NCBI GenBank assembly: GCA_036897095.1
Contig: JAYMSP010001430.1
Coordinates: 1 to 32,245, forward strand
Direction: 5' to 3'
Origin: Plantago elongata
Lineage: Eukaryota > Streptophyta > Magnoliopsida > Lamiales > Plantaginaceae
DNA: 32,245 nt
Shown: positions 23,006-32,245 of the stretch, piece after piece
Layout of the letters: every line of letters starts with the position of its first letter
How positions within the stretch are numbered: position 1 is the stretch's first letter
The notes under the pieces: model-generated
What the model saw: only the letters and a program-made list of their open reading frames with translations
Database searches by the model: none
What the model was told of the DNA's origin: nothing
Made by a program: the position numbers and the translations under genes

Positions 23006-23408
23006 TGCATTTTTACGTCTGAGCCAAAATGTAGTATTGATATGAATAGCTCTTCATCCAGTGCTCAACATACAGATGTTACATAGATAAAAATAGTCAA
23101 AATGGTATAGAAAATCCTTTCTTCTCTGATTTCATTGAAATTCTAATTCTATTTTTCTGAAAGCCGTCCATTTGTTGATTCACTAAACTGCATTAGTCAG
23201 ACTAGCTGTCCATTTCGTTATGATGTTCGGGTGTCCGAGTGGCTCGGATTAGGCTTGTAAACGGGCCGATACTGCTACAACCCGTTCTCTACTGGCTGGC
23301 ACTCTACTGTTACGAAATTGATGTTTCACAGACGGTATAGTTGCTTGAAAATTGAAATGCTCTAGTGCGTAGTGTTAATTGATTAAGAAACTTGAGTGAT
23401 TGCTCTTA
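23006..23408 (+). other. Receptor 3' UTR and downstream DNA
   Basis: The first ~100-150 bases are expected to be the receptor 3' untranslated region; no single polyadenylation signal stands out. Near 23230-23290 the phrases ggcttgtaaacgggccg and acaacccg resemble hAT terminal sequence, but no element can be delimited. Confidence 0.4.
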
Positions 23409-23731
23409 GGAGCCGTTTGGTAGCGAATCGTTCATTAAGAAATGATGACTTTGTTAGTTTACTTTTGTTCGGGATTGAGTAACTCTATCGATTTTGGCAT
23501 TTCATAATTTTGAGTTTGGTACAATGTTTTTTGTGGTGGACTATTTAATCCAACGTGAATTATGTGGTAAAAATTTCACATGGCAAAATGTAGTCCAAGT
23601 ATTTTTCTTACTTCAAATTTAATTCATCAAGCAACGCTAACAAATCCGGCACGTTAAGACGCCACCAAACATATCATTGTTAAATTCGAAAACACCTAAA
23701 ATTCAGTTTAAATGACTACCAAACTGACTTC
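23409..23731. mobile_element. Candidate hAT or Harbinger-type MITE
   Basis: The left end ggagccgtttggtag and the complement of the right end (ctaccaaactgacttcc) share a gtttggtag core about 320 bp apart. The gccgtttggta opening is frequent in plant MITEs. The match is short and no target duplication was confirmed. Confidence 0.3.
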
Positions 23732-24324
23732 CAAGTGTACTAGTGGACATGAATAGTGTACTAGTGTAAGTAAGATTGGACAGGAATGATTGGATTGTTT
23801 ATGCAACCACCCATTTCCTGGTGGTCCGAGATCCAGATCGACACCCATAAGCTGCCCTGTGTTGGCCCAACAAAACAACAGATGGGCCACGACCTCTCCT
23901 GCACACCTATTATTTGTCATTGTTATTACTTACTCTGATTCAATAAAAACTTCAATCACTTTACTTATTATTGAAGTAACATTTCAAATTTGGACTCCTT
24001 CATAATCTTCTTGTCTGATATTAGAAAAATAATCTTATACCGTTGAATCGTTGATCTAACGCTCTATATTGATTAGCCAAATTGACGAATGAAGTTCGTC
24101 CATTCTCCTTTTGGCGAAAAGGCATTCGCCCATTCGCCAAAAGAATATTTGAATATAAAAAATGAAAATATTAAGTAAAATACCAAAATTTCCCTCAAAA
24201 ATGCTTTTTTTAAAAAGTTATAATTTATATTATTTTGAATTTTATTATTATTTTATTTATTATCATTATCATTAGTATAATTTTAAATATCATTTTATTG
24301 TTATAAATTTAATTGAAAAAATAT
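23732..24324. other. Gene-free stretch with a small perfect hairpin
   Basis: No gene was found. At 24109-24144 an 11 bp perfect inverted repeat (cttttggcgaa and ttcgccaaaag) encloses a ~14 base loop. Open frames at 23708-24005 on both strands have no domain. Confidence 0.45.
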
Positions 24325-24394
24325 CACACATAGCTAGGAATCAATCCCTTGTCAATTTGCCCATAGGCCAGTTACAAAACCACCAGACCATTTA
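24325..24394 (-). mobile_element. tRNA-like SINE fragment
   Basis: On the minus strand, ggtctggtggttttgtaac is followed by a B-box-like gggattgattcc, the layout of a tRNA-derived SINE head. It is decayed, with no tail or flanking repeat identified. Confidence 0.4.
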
Positions 24395-24613
24395 CAATTT
24401 ATATTTAGTCTTAGATCATTATTATATTTATTCAATATATGTAAAATTATAATTATAATAAATTTTATCGCGTCCAGTTAAAAAATAAACTGCACTTTTA
24501 TGATACTTTTTTCGTTTCTTTTTTCCATATTCACTTCATATTTATCGACTTCATCATCATCATTCGAACAAAAGAGATTAGATAATAGTTTGATTTCCCT
24601 TAATTTAAATTGA

Positions 24614-24676
24614 TTTTTTTTCGAAAGGACAAAAGGTGACTCGAACCCCCGACCTATTAATTGGAGTCAATGACGA
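24614..24676 (-). mobile_element. SINE 3' fragment, same family as 2348-2442
   Basis: On the minus strand it reads gactccaattaataggtcgg, then gggttcgagtcacc, then a short spacer and an A tract. This matches the second half of the SINE at 2348-2442, including the ccaattaat and gtcgggg words. The A-box half is missing or too altered to recognise. Confidence 0.55.
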
Positions 24677-24867
24677 AGACACAAATTTGTTCACCATTTA
24701 CAACATTTCCTTTTCCCATTTACATACATGATTTATTCACCATTTGTCCACACATAAACTTATTTTTGTCCCCTCACCAATTTATTTTAGATCAGTGTTA
24801 AGTCCTCAAAGTTTTCAATTTTATATATTAAAAACTATCTTAGTATATTTTTCATATAATAAACTAT

Positions 24868-25055
24868 CTATCCGTCCCGACTAACTTCATGCATCATGAT
24901 TGACGCACAAATTTAGGTACAAAATTAGAATAAATGATAAAATTATTTTATGTTTGTATTTAAATGTGCAAAATATGTAATTTACGCGTGAAACTAACAT
25001 TTTAATTATTTATTACATGTGAAATTATGTGGGAGATGGTATAAGTTAATGGAGT
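24868..25055. mobile_element. Degenerate Stowaway-like MITE
   Basis: The left end ctatctatccgtcccgact and the right end agttaatggagtattt are reduced forms of the Stowaway CTCCCTCCGTCCC ends, about 190 bp apart with an AT-rich interior. The phrase taacttcatgcatcat is typical of the interior of this family. The ends are approximate. Confidence 0.4.
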
Positions 25056-25429
25056 ATTTTCTTTTTCTAAATTGTACTATTGTCTTGATCCACATCTCGG
25101 AACAAGAAGTTTAGTTAAAAAATACAAGAAAAGTAAATAAATAATCTTATTGGTGGTTAAAATTAGGATATATGAGCATAGATGTAGATCAATATGCATT
25201 ATAACATGTAAACGTTTAGCATTTTGTTAAACTGTAAAAAAATTCTAACTTTTTTTCTTTTTTTGTATGATATTGTACACCAAAAATATGAAATTAATAT
25301 AGTAAGGTATTTGGTTTAGTGACTACAAACAAAAATAAGTATACTAATATTTCACACTAATAGAATGCAAATTTTAAATCGAAGAATAATATTTTTTTGC
25401 CCCCTCTAAATAATTTTGCTAGCTTCGTC

Positions 25430-25481
25430 TCTGATTGAAGATGAAGTGTCTTACCAACTGAGTTGCACTTCGTTGTTCTTC
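25430..25481 (-). mobile_element. SINE 5' fragment, same family as 2348-2442
   Basis: On the minus strand it reads acgaagtgcaactcagttgg then taagac, nearly identical to the A-box half of the SINE at 2348-2442 (acgaagtacaactcaattgg). The B-box half is not recognised here. Confidence 0.5.
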
Positions 25482-26524
25482 ATTTAAATTGGTTGACTTT
25501 TTTATAATAATAGTTTGACAGTGATTTAATATACATTTTTTTAAATTTTAATTATGATTTCAATTTAATTTATAGTGTGACAAAGGTTAAAAACAACAAA
25601 GTACCTAAAGAAACCTTGATCCGAGAGTGATGAAGTAGGTTAGTAAATTAAGAAAAAATTAAATAAGGTGTATCCATTTACCCATATGTATGGATCAACT
25701 CAATTAGATCCATTAGCTAACGGATTGGATAATGGATATAACATTTTCATACTGTAAGGAGATGATCGGACATGACACTTGTCACATGTTTTCATGTGAA
25801 ATTGTTTTATTTAATCGTATATTCACTTCTAATTAGGTATGATACGTTGCCAGTCGCATAATTTGGTACCTAATACGCACGAATTTAACGTGTAATGTGT
25901 ATTTTGAATATTCAAACTTGTGACATTGTTAATTTTCACGAGTAATATTTTATAAAATATTTTCTTTTATAAATTTGACAGGTCGTGGATCTATCTAGAT
26001 CCGAGCGGGTTGATCCACAATCTGATTCGTCCATAATAGATCGAATAATGGATAGACTTTTTCTTCATCAATTATTGTGGATATATGTTCAACGGATAGA
26101 ATTTAATCTCATGTGCAGTCTTGAGAAGAGCTTTATTTGCTCAAATGATTTCATCAATATCAGTAGATCATACTGCATCATCAACGATCCACTAGGTTCC
26201 AATGTCCAACTCCTAGCCTTCAAAATTTTAAAATTTTATGTGATATTGCATTTTAAATGCTCTCATAATCAATCATGCATAAACGTAAAATCTCATTAGA
26301 AAATATTTTGGTTCCGATGCACCTAAAATAAAAATTTGTCAATCATGCATATACGTAAAAACTCTTAAAATTTTAAACTATTAATTTATTGATTATATAA
26401 TATTTTTTCAAATTAATAAAATATTATGGTCCCAACATTATTAATTTATAGAGATTTTAGTGTATAATATATTTGAAATACCTTTTAGTTTTAAATTTCA
26501 TAGAATCATTAAATATAACATGTA
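25482..26524. other. Gene-free AT-rich DNA with possible hAT scraps
   Basis: Near 25680-25735 and 25985-26060, gatccatt/ggatcaac-type words recur in both orientations, as in hAT subterminal regions, but no ends were found. A 20 bp phrase (aatcatgcat, then aaacgtaaaa) at 26271-26290 recurs with one change at 26341-26360. No coding frame is supported. Confidence 0.4.
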
Positions 26525-26712
26525 CTCCCTCCGTCCCAGAACAAATGTCATGTATTCTTTTATATCCGTCCCGCTACAATTGTTCTGTTTCTTTTTTTGG
26601 CAACATTTTAAACTCAATTACACTCGATGTGCACTTGTCCCCCAACATTTTACACTGCACATTAAATTCCGTGTGCAAAAGTAAATGGACATTTGTTCTG
26701 GGACGGAGGGAG
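26525..26712. mobile_element. Stowaway MITE with perfect TIRs
   Basis: 188 bp with perfect 25 bp terminal inverted repeats beginning ctccctccgtcccagaacaa, flanked by TA at 26523-26524 and 26713-26714. This is the classic Tc1/mariner-derived Stowaway layout. The perfect TIRs suggest a recent insertion. Overlapping open frames on the plus strand are chance products of this element. Confidence 0.9.
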
Positions 26713-27195
26713 TATTTAGTATGAATTCAAGTTGATCATGCAAGACTTTGTGTTGAATTGGCAAGAAATCGTACTTGACATTAAACTATTCTTGGTGTCA
26801 ATTTACGGGCTATTTGGTCAAAAAATTTGTAGCCGAGTGTCAAGCTGAAACATCCTGTACCCAAGAAGATATGTGTCTGTTCCTGAAATGGGTGATTATT
26901 TTCTCCGCATAGAGAATGATAGAAATGTTGTAATTTAGTTTGATATTGATGATAAATTTGTCCAAAACACCGTAACAATAATATTGTATCTAGAAGAGAA
27001 AAAAAATCATGTGCTATTTACGAATTATCATCATTGCAAATACTTGAATTTTCTTTTTGAAACAACAAAAAATGGATTTAGCTTATGATACTCATCTTTA
27101 ATTAGTTTCTAGTATGTGTTTGGCTTTGTAAATGTTTTAAGATGATAATACCACCAAGCGTTGTTTTATATGCATAAATATAAAGTAGATCAATT
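26713..27195. other. AT-rich intergenic DNA
   Basis: No gene or repeat is recognised. A 65-codon minus-strand open frame (26781-26978) has no domain. Confidence 0.4.
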
Positions 27196-27262
27196 GTGAG
27201 ATGTCTCCAAGTGGTTATTTATGTGCTCTAAAATTCAAGAGCTTATGGGTTCAAATTATATT
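27196..27262 (+). mobile_element. tRNA-Leu/Ser-like SINE head (candidate)
   Basis: The sequence gatgtctccaagtggttatt, followed ~35 bases later by gggttcaaatt, has the A- and B-box layout of a tRNA-derived element. It lacks the pairing of a functional tRNA. Confidence 0.35.
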
Positions 27263-27302
27263 AACAACATATTTATTCATCTATTTTAAATATATCGATA
27301 AT

Positions 27303-27415
27303 GTACAAGCTTGGCCTGGGCCAAGCCACTGGGCCGAGCGAATCTGGCCGGCCCGTGTGACCGGACCGGATGAATCTTGTCGGGCCGAATGAACCATGCT
27401 AATGGCCCGACCCAT
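27303..27415. repeat. GC-rich island, possible hAT terminus
   Basis: A GC-rich 110 bp patch in AT-rich DNA, full of gggcc/ggccc words, with the palindrome cttggcc tg ggccaag at 27310-27325. It resembles the ends of plant hAT elements, but no partner end is found. Confidence 0.3.
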
Positions 27416-28147
27416 TAATTAATTATTATATATTGTTTTTCAAATTACTTTTTAAACTAATTATATTATTTATTATTTTATAATTTTATGGGTATTTCAG
27501 TCCTTTTACAATGAATGGAAAAAAGAAATTGATTCGCCCATTGAAGAATCGTAGATGATGTGTCAATATTTGATTGGGTGCCTGATGTCAGGTAGGACGA
27601 ATGTCTGCCTGACTGTAAAAAGACCCTACAAACTTCCTACTTCAAATTAGAAATTTTTTTTTTCCTTCCATTAATTCTTTATTATTTTCCTTTCCTACTT
27701 TATCATAACTTTCTTTTTTCTTTCACGTACTTCATCAATCACTTACTACTTTATCAACGTAGTACCCCACACAAATAAATATATAACTATTATTCCTTAA
27801 TTGAAGAGAATGTAATACCCTAAAAAAATTTAAAAGAAGGAGGGATTATATTCTAAGACTAATCTAGATAACAAATATGTTTAACAGATAACAAATATGT
27901 TTAACTCTAAATTTTATACGGATGTCATTTGAAAATATTAATGTGCATTTTATTTACGTGAGAATCGTGTTCAATCAATTTTAACTAAGTCACCCTGTTT
28001 GAAATAATAAATCTGAGTGAGTTTCCGAAGAAACAACACTTAGATAGAGACATAGAAACATAAGTTTCTAATATGATAAACTAATTCCAAACAAAATCAA
28101 GTTGCTAAAAGCCACCCAACTAAGGGCCAACAACTTGGATATACACT
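27416..28147. other. Gene-free DNA with a 20 bp tandem duplication
   Basis: At 27866-27905 the 20-mer agataacaaatatgtttaac is exactly repeated in tandem. The T/C-rich stretch 27640-27840, ending gaaggagggatta, looks like the interior and one end of a decayed Stowaway element. No gene was found. Confidence 0.45.
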
Positions 28148-28510
28148 ATGGATCTAGTCTTGTAAATGGGTAGGAACCCAACCAAACCTGAAACTTAAAA
28201 AACCCACGGGTAGGAACCCGAACATTATTTACGGGTTCTAAAACCCTAACCCGTACCCAACCCGGAATATTTTTACGGTCGGGTACGGGTGCTTAACCCG
28301 TAAAAACTAATTAGTCAATCAAACCCGTAAAACCCATTAGAATCAGATCCCCAAAATCCCAGACCCAGACCGCGACTCAGCGTCTCAGCCGACTCTCATC
28401 GTCGATTCTTCTCCACATTCATCGTCTCATCGTCGATTCTTCTCCATTTGAATTCTTCATCGAATCGCGATGGGGCATGGGCTATGGCTGAGAGCCTGAT
28501 ACGTTGTATC

Positions 28511-29446
28511 CAGACCTGGCAATGGGTAGATAAAACCCAGCCCATTGTCCAAATTTAAATTTTAGATTGGATTGGTTAATATCCAAAATTAGTATGTAAC
28601 CTAACCCAATCCAAACCCATACTATAATATAATTTCGGATCGGGTCAGGTAAAGGCTGAGGAAAACCCAACCCAACCCAACCCAAATTCACACATATACA
28701 AACACATGACTTCTTTTCTGGCTTGAGATTTGAGATCGTATCATCAGACTTTAGACTTCATTCATCATCTTCTTCCGTCTCGGTCAGAGGACATCGGAAG
28801 GATTCGACATCAATTGTTCTTCAACCGATTGCTCTTGCTCTACATCCGAAATCACCTCCTGAGTTTCGACAGATGGAGGCTGCGAAGACACAGGATTGGA
28901 AAGTGTGGGTTTCAGGGGAAAACCGAACTGAAAAAGGAAAATTGTGGCGGCAGTGACGGTGATGACATCTGCGAATTTCAGAGGGGTCAGAAACGGAGCT
29001 GGTTTGGGATTCTCGTGGCTTGCATTTTGATGGGAAGAAGCTCTGATAGGAGCGTGGGAGAATTTGGGGGTTCTGAACAATAGGGAAGAGACGGAATTGG
29101 AGAGGGATGGACGGTGCCGCAGTGGAGATTGAGCGGGAGGTGGCGGATGGCAGTGGGTTTGGCAGAGGTGGGAGTGAGAGTGGACATGGCTTAGGGTTTA
29201 GCTGATGATGAAAAGTGACGATAAACAATTGGAATGGAAATTGATTCACGAATATTCCCAAATCCAAAAAAAAAAAAAGGTCGGCCCGGCCCAACTCAGA
29301 CCGGTTCGGATTTTAAGGGGCTGTGCAAAAATGGGCCATTTCTGGTTCAACCAGCCTGGTCAAACCCAAAACCATTCCTTCCTCCTATTTTGGATATTCA
29401 TAATTTGGACAATGGGTTGGGTTTTATCTACCCATTGCCAGGCCTA
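28511..29446. mobile_element. Complete non-autonomous hAT element carrying a host gene fragment
   Basis: 936 bp with terminal inverted repeats of ~45 bp (about 42 matches): left cagacctggcaatgggtaga, right the complement, ending acccattgccaggccta. It is flanked by a perfect 8 bp target duplication, gttgtatc, at 28503-28510 and 29447-29454, the hAT hallmark. Subterminal aaccc-rich sequence lies inside the left end. There is no transposase. The centre instead holds a minus-strand exon-like fragment of a plastid protein gene (separate entry), so this is a Pack-type gene-capturing transposon. Confidence 0.85.
28784..29187 (-). pseudogene. Captured fragment of a plastid-targeted TPR protein gene
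   Basis: An ATG at 29187 opens MSTLTPTSAKPTAIRHLPLN, rich in S, T and P with few acidic residues, like a chloroplast transit peptide. The coding character then shifts frame around 29080 and continues with IRASSHQNASHENPKPAPF, a hydrophobic segment (ITVTAATIFLFQFGFPL) and an acidic EQEQSVEEQLMSNPSDVL. It stops exactly where a TPR region would be expected. Ending in EEQLMSNPSDV after a transit peptide and one hydrophobic segment recalls SLOW GREEN 1-type chloroplast TPR proteins; that identification is from memory. Upstream of the ATG at 29191-29200 lies a telo-box (taaaccctaa), common in leaders of plastid and ribosomal genes. The fragment therefore looks like a captured leader plus first exon. 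It cannot make a full protein. Confidence 0.5.
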
Positions 29447-29693
29447 GTTGTATCTATTGTCGATCTTCTTCTTCTTAGAATCGATCTGGTGAAATCGTAT
29501 TGTCGATCTTTCTCATTCTCAGAAATCGATCTTCTTCTTCTCGGCTTGTGAAAATCGGCTTGTGAACTCAGGCAATACTTGTGAGTTGTGATTACTTTTG
29601 GTTTCAATTTTCGGTTTACTTCTCTGTATATTCGAATTGTTAATATGTTGATTTTGTAATGTTTTCACTTGATTGTTTTAGAGTGTGGGTTTA

Positions 29694-30880
29694 TGTCACG
29701 CCCCGGAACTGCATTGTGGCTTCCGCTACATTTAATATTCATTTAATAATATATTCGCCACTCTGCCTGTTGGCGTGACCGGCCGTGTGAACATTATCCG
29801 TTCACACGCAGCCTTATCCACCTGTCAGTCTCACAGACAAACATTGCAATATAAAAAGCCAACCACCGGGCTAGTATAATTTTTTCAAAACATAATTTAC
29901 ATTAGAGTTTACGCGGAAGTATTTTTTTTATTTAAAATAAAATAATATACATGCGAGTGGCTACTGGTATCAGCATGTCTACAATTCAAAATACAACATA
30001 TCCAAATCTCAACTACATGTTAAGATTTTACAAGCCAAGAGTACAAAGTCCTACTGTACCTAGAGACTAGTAGCTTCTTAAAAGACCGCCTCGTCAGCAA
30101 GATGGTGCTTCCTAGACGTCCAGCTAACTCTTGTCTGAGGTAACAGCGTTCAAGGGTGAATTTCATAATACACAATGCACGTATCAAGTAATCGTAATCA
30201 ATAGATTTTCACACAATTCAGTACATGCATATAAAATCGCAGCATGGAATTTTACAAACAGTTTTCATGTCACATGTTAGCTCACTCAAACATATGTTGC
30301 GGCCACTAGTATAAGTCCGGTGGCCCACATATGTCACTTGGTATCATAGCCACGAGTACCCAGCGTCACCGGGGACAATATCATGTCACACAGACGGCGT
30401 TCCACAGATAATATCCCGTCATAAAGATGGCGTCACCGAGGACAGCGTCACGAAGACGGCGTCCCACAGACAATATCCCGTCATAAAGATGGCGTCACCG
30501 GGGACAGCGTCCCACAGACAGTATCATGTCATAAAGACGGCGTCACCGGGGACAGTGTCCCACAGACAAAGCACAACACATATGAGAGCTGACATATATC
30601 CATGTTTTTTATAAAACGTTTCACACACGTCACATGCATCATAAATCATCTTTTCGGGATACGCACATAACTTGATCCTCAGTGAATAAAATAATATTAT
30701 ATCAAGTCCCGTCGCTTGATATAATATTAACAGTTATCAAACAACAGTTATAAAACAGTTATTTTCACAGAAAGCAATAAAGAAAGGTATTATGAAGATT
30801 CGACCCGGTACCTGGTTAGTTATAGTTCATATTGCTGAATTGCTCAACCTATACAAAACATGCCAAGCCAACCCAAGACT
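29694..30880 (-). repeat. LTR-like repeat, minus orientation (fossil)
   Basis: The plus strand begins tgtcacgccccgg, so on the minus strand the repeat ends in ...ccggggcgtgaca. Long plant LTRs, especially those of Ty3/gypsy elements, often end this way. Internally the minus strand has the phrases ccggacttatactagtggcc and aggtggataaggctg and a minisatellite block. No gag or pol is visible in the window, so this may be a solo LTR or the edge of an element reaching past the right border. Family and outer limit are uncertain. Confidence 0.4.
30353..30573. repeat. ~48 bp minisatellite, about four units
   Basis: A unit of ggcgtcaccggggacagc, then gtcccacagacaatatc, then ccgtcataaagat recurs about four times with small variants and one unit lengthened by ~16 bp. 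It is moderately GC-rich in AT-rich surroundings and lies inside the LTR-like repeat. Confidence 0.8.
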
Positions 30881-30894
30881 ACTCGTCAAGACAT

Positions 30895-31535
30895 TTAATC
30901 GAACACCCATCTATGAGTACCAGGTACGCTACTCAACATCGAGACTAAGTAATCCCATGATTGGATAAACGTTGACGTTACGCGCCAATATACAAATCGA
31001 CACCGCACACAAGAAGACACGCTCCTGATATTTTTAGGCGTAATTAATCCCGGGCTTGCACTTCGGTAACTTGCTATCAGAGATTCATCTATAGATCGAG
31101 AAGACTTGGCAATTGCATTGTCCATACACTTCCTACCCCACGCATTTCCGGTAATAGAGAATTCCTTGATTTTAGGACAAGTGTATTTCACTAGAGTACG
31201 ATCAATAAGCATCATAAACCTTTCTAATACATCGTCGGAAAGTCGGGTATCACCGCAATTGAACACAAATACATCTCTATGAGCATTATCAGTCCAACAA
31301 TATCTCTACCTCTTAGAAAGTACATCATAGACATCCAAGATACAAAGTATTCGAGCAATTAACGAGTCGGGTAACTCCCTGACTCGATCAACAACATCGT
31401 CTTCCAGTTGCCGCTCTCTCCTCTTCACCGCATCTGCAGCACCGAATATCGGCCCCTCCTTATCGCGCGACCTCACCGGAGTTCGAACCCAAATCGCCTT
31501 CCTTCCCGGTCCATATCTCCGCCCTCCACCTGAAA
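30895..31535 (-). pseudogene. F-box (FBD/LRR-type) protein gene, broken
   Basis: On the minus strand an open frame from about 31535 contains AADAVKRRERQLEDD and then the F-box core VRELPDSLIARILCILDVYDV followed by LSKR-stop-RYCWT. The family consensus reads LSKRWRYLW here, so the TAG at 31308-31306 stands where the conserved W is expected, and a few residues before LSKR are missing. The frame then continues to 30895 with RFMMLIDRTLVKYTCPKIKE, the usual region after the F-box in F-box/LRR proteins, but no FBD or leucine-rich repeats follow. No in-frame ATG lies between the upstream stop and the F-box, so the start must be in another exon or is lost. Intact relatives bind SKP1 in SCF ubiquitin ligases. 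This copy is probably inactive. Confidence 0.7.
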
Positions 31536-32245
31536 TCGATCAGAAGAATCCCCACAATTTGAGTTTCTCCTTCACCTCCAGCCTGCGCGACTCAGCCTCC
31601 ACGCGGCGCCTCTCGCCGGAACCCACGAATCTCAGACATCCCAAAAACTTCGAACTCTGATTCGCGGATCAGATATGGTCGAACTCTGTCACGCTTGTCC
31701 GGCAGTCTCTATGGTCACGTGGCCCGGCCTCACCGCTCTTGCCGGAAGCCTGAACCCTACTCCGGCCAAAAGCCGCTCCCAACATGCCGCTCCCAACACG
31801 CTCTCCTCTATACGACGACTCCCCGCCTGATATCTCCGCCCTCAAAATGCATGTCGATTATGGTGTGAGATCCCGATCCGGAAACGAGTGAAATAGGTGA
31901 AGAAGAAGATAAGTGAGAGACACGATCGTGGAGTAGAAGCAAGAGCGGTGGTGACTATTTATAGATAATTTCCGGCCGACATCTTCGTGGGTAAGAATCA
32001 CTGGGGCGGCAGGGGGTAATTTGGGGAATTCCCACGGCGGCTGGTCGGTGGAGGCGGCGGGGAGGAATCTTATCGAAGAAGAAGATGAAAAGTGACGGAC
32101 TAGATTGAACGGGAAGGCAAAGAATTTGGGGAAGAAGAAGAAATAAGTGAAGGGTACAATGGTCATTTCGCAAGTATATAAACTTAGTTTCTTCTGGACT
32201 CCAAACGGCTCGTAAATAAATTTCGAAAAATGCAAATTGGATATC
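31536..32245 (-). promoter_or_regulatory. Probable promoter and leader of the minus-strand F-box locus or repeat
   Basis: On the minus strand a good TATA box (tataaatag, 31963-31955) is followed by a pyrimidine-rich leader-like stretch and then ~300 bp of GC-rich sequence down to a possible acceptor (gatcgatttcag, about 31531-31542) just before the F-box frame. The 14-mer atatctccgccctc occurs at 31513-31526 and 31830-31843. This could be the F-box gene's own promoter, or the promoter part of a long LTR. Open frames on the minus strand at 31858-32235 look like chance. Confidence 0.4.

Larger units (their letters stand above)
28150..29690 (+). mobile_element. 5' end of an outer hAT-like element, interrupted
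   Basis: It starts near tagtcttgtaaatgggta, followed by many acccg/cgggt words to about 28330, typical of a hAT terminal and subterminal region. A leader-like stretch follows with repeated catcgtcgattcttctcc and cgatcttcttcttct phrases. It is split by the complete hAT element at 28511-29446 and appears to end where the TGTCACGCCCCGG repeat begins. No transposase frame is present, so only the 5' end remains. Confidence 0.45.

Noticed and set aside
25985-26299. 104-codon plus-strand frame
   Set aside because: It overlaps hAT-like subterminal words (gatcc-rich) and has no domain; likely chance.
27196-27262. A functional tRNA gene
   Set aside because: A- and B-box words are present, but the sequence does not fold into a paired acceptor stem and anticodon arm. 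It fits a decayed SINE head better.
28821-29294. 157-codon minus-strand frame across the inner hAT as a gene
   Set aside because: It overlaps the captured-exon frames in another register and starts within terminal transposon sequence. It shows no coherent domain.
30353-30573. CRISPR-like repeat array
   Set aside because: The units are contiguous ~48 bp minisatellite copies without unique spacers, in plant nuclear DNA.
31858-32235. 125-codon minus-strand frame at the right edge
   Set aside because: It lies over the TATA box and leader-like sequence of the F-box locus and has no domain.

Overview
The window looks like plant nuclear DNA. It is very AT-rich, has plant-type splice sites, and carries two recognisable plant genes: a TAC1-like C2H2 zinc-finger repressor and a subfamily-II ethylene receptor. 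Between them lies a dense mix of plant transposons: Copia, TRIM-like, hAT, Stowaway, a long-TIR Mutator-like element and tRNA-derived SINEs. The receptor sequence and the style of the MITEs suggest an asterid eudicot, perhaps Lamiales. That placement is inference.

Layout. 1-1850 has no clear gene; the first ~350 bases are less AT-rich and hold a 54-codon minus-strand ORF that may belong to a gene off the left edge. 1857-2535 is a tandem array of small TRIM-like LTR units with a ~95 bp SINE inside one of them, flanked by a 14 bp target duplication. 2922-8640 is a nested structure: a broken Copia element (3073-8307, LTRs 417 and 403 bp, target duplication gtaat) sits between two oppositely oriented copies of a second TRIM family. 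8641-11240 is non-coding, with a SINE head, a 40 bp tandem duplication and a Stowaway-like MITE. 11448-12083 is the intact single-exon TAC1-like gene. 12084-19450 is non-coding and holds a ~1.05 kb long-TIR element and a ~220 bp MITE. 19450-23005 is the ETR2-like ethylene receptor: leader with upstream ORFs, probable leader intron, and two coding exons giving 763 residues. 23006-28140 is repeat-rich and gene-poor (SINE fragments, two Stowaway elements, GC-rich hAT-like scraps).

28150-32245 is the most structured part. The 5' end of one hAT-like element is interrupted by a complete 936 bp hAT element with 45 bp TIRs and a perfect 8 bp target duplication. Inside that second element, on the minus strand, is what looks like the 5' leader and first exon of a plastid-targeted TPR protein, making it a Pack-type gene-capturing transposon. 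Next comes a minus-strand LTR-like repeat opening TGTCACGCCCCGG, with 48 bp minisatellite units. It runs into a broken minus-strand F-box gene that has its own upstream TATA box.

The two intact genes do not form a pathway. The receptor would act at the ER membrane in ethylene perception; the zinc-finger protein would act in the nucleus as an EAR-type repressor. Everything else is mobile DNA or its debris. I saw no new enzymatic or defence system. The strongest novelty is the gene-capturing hAT and the F-box/repeat association at the right end.
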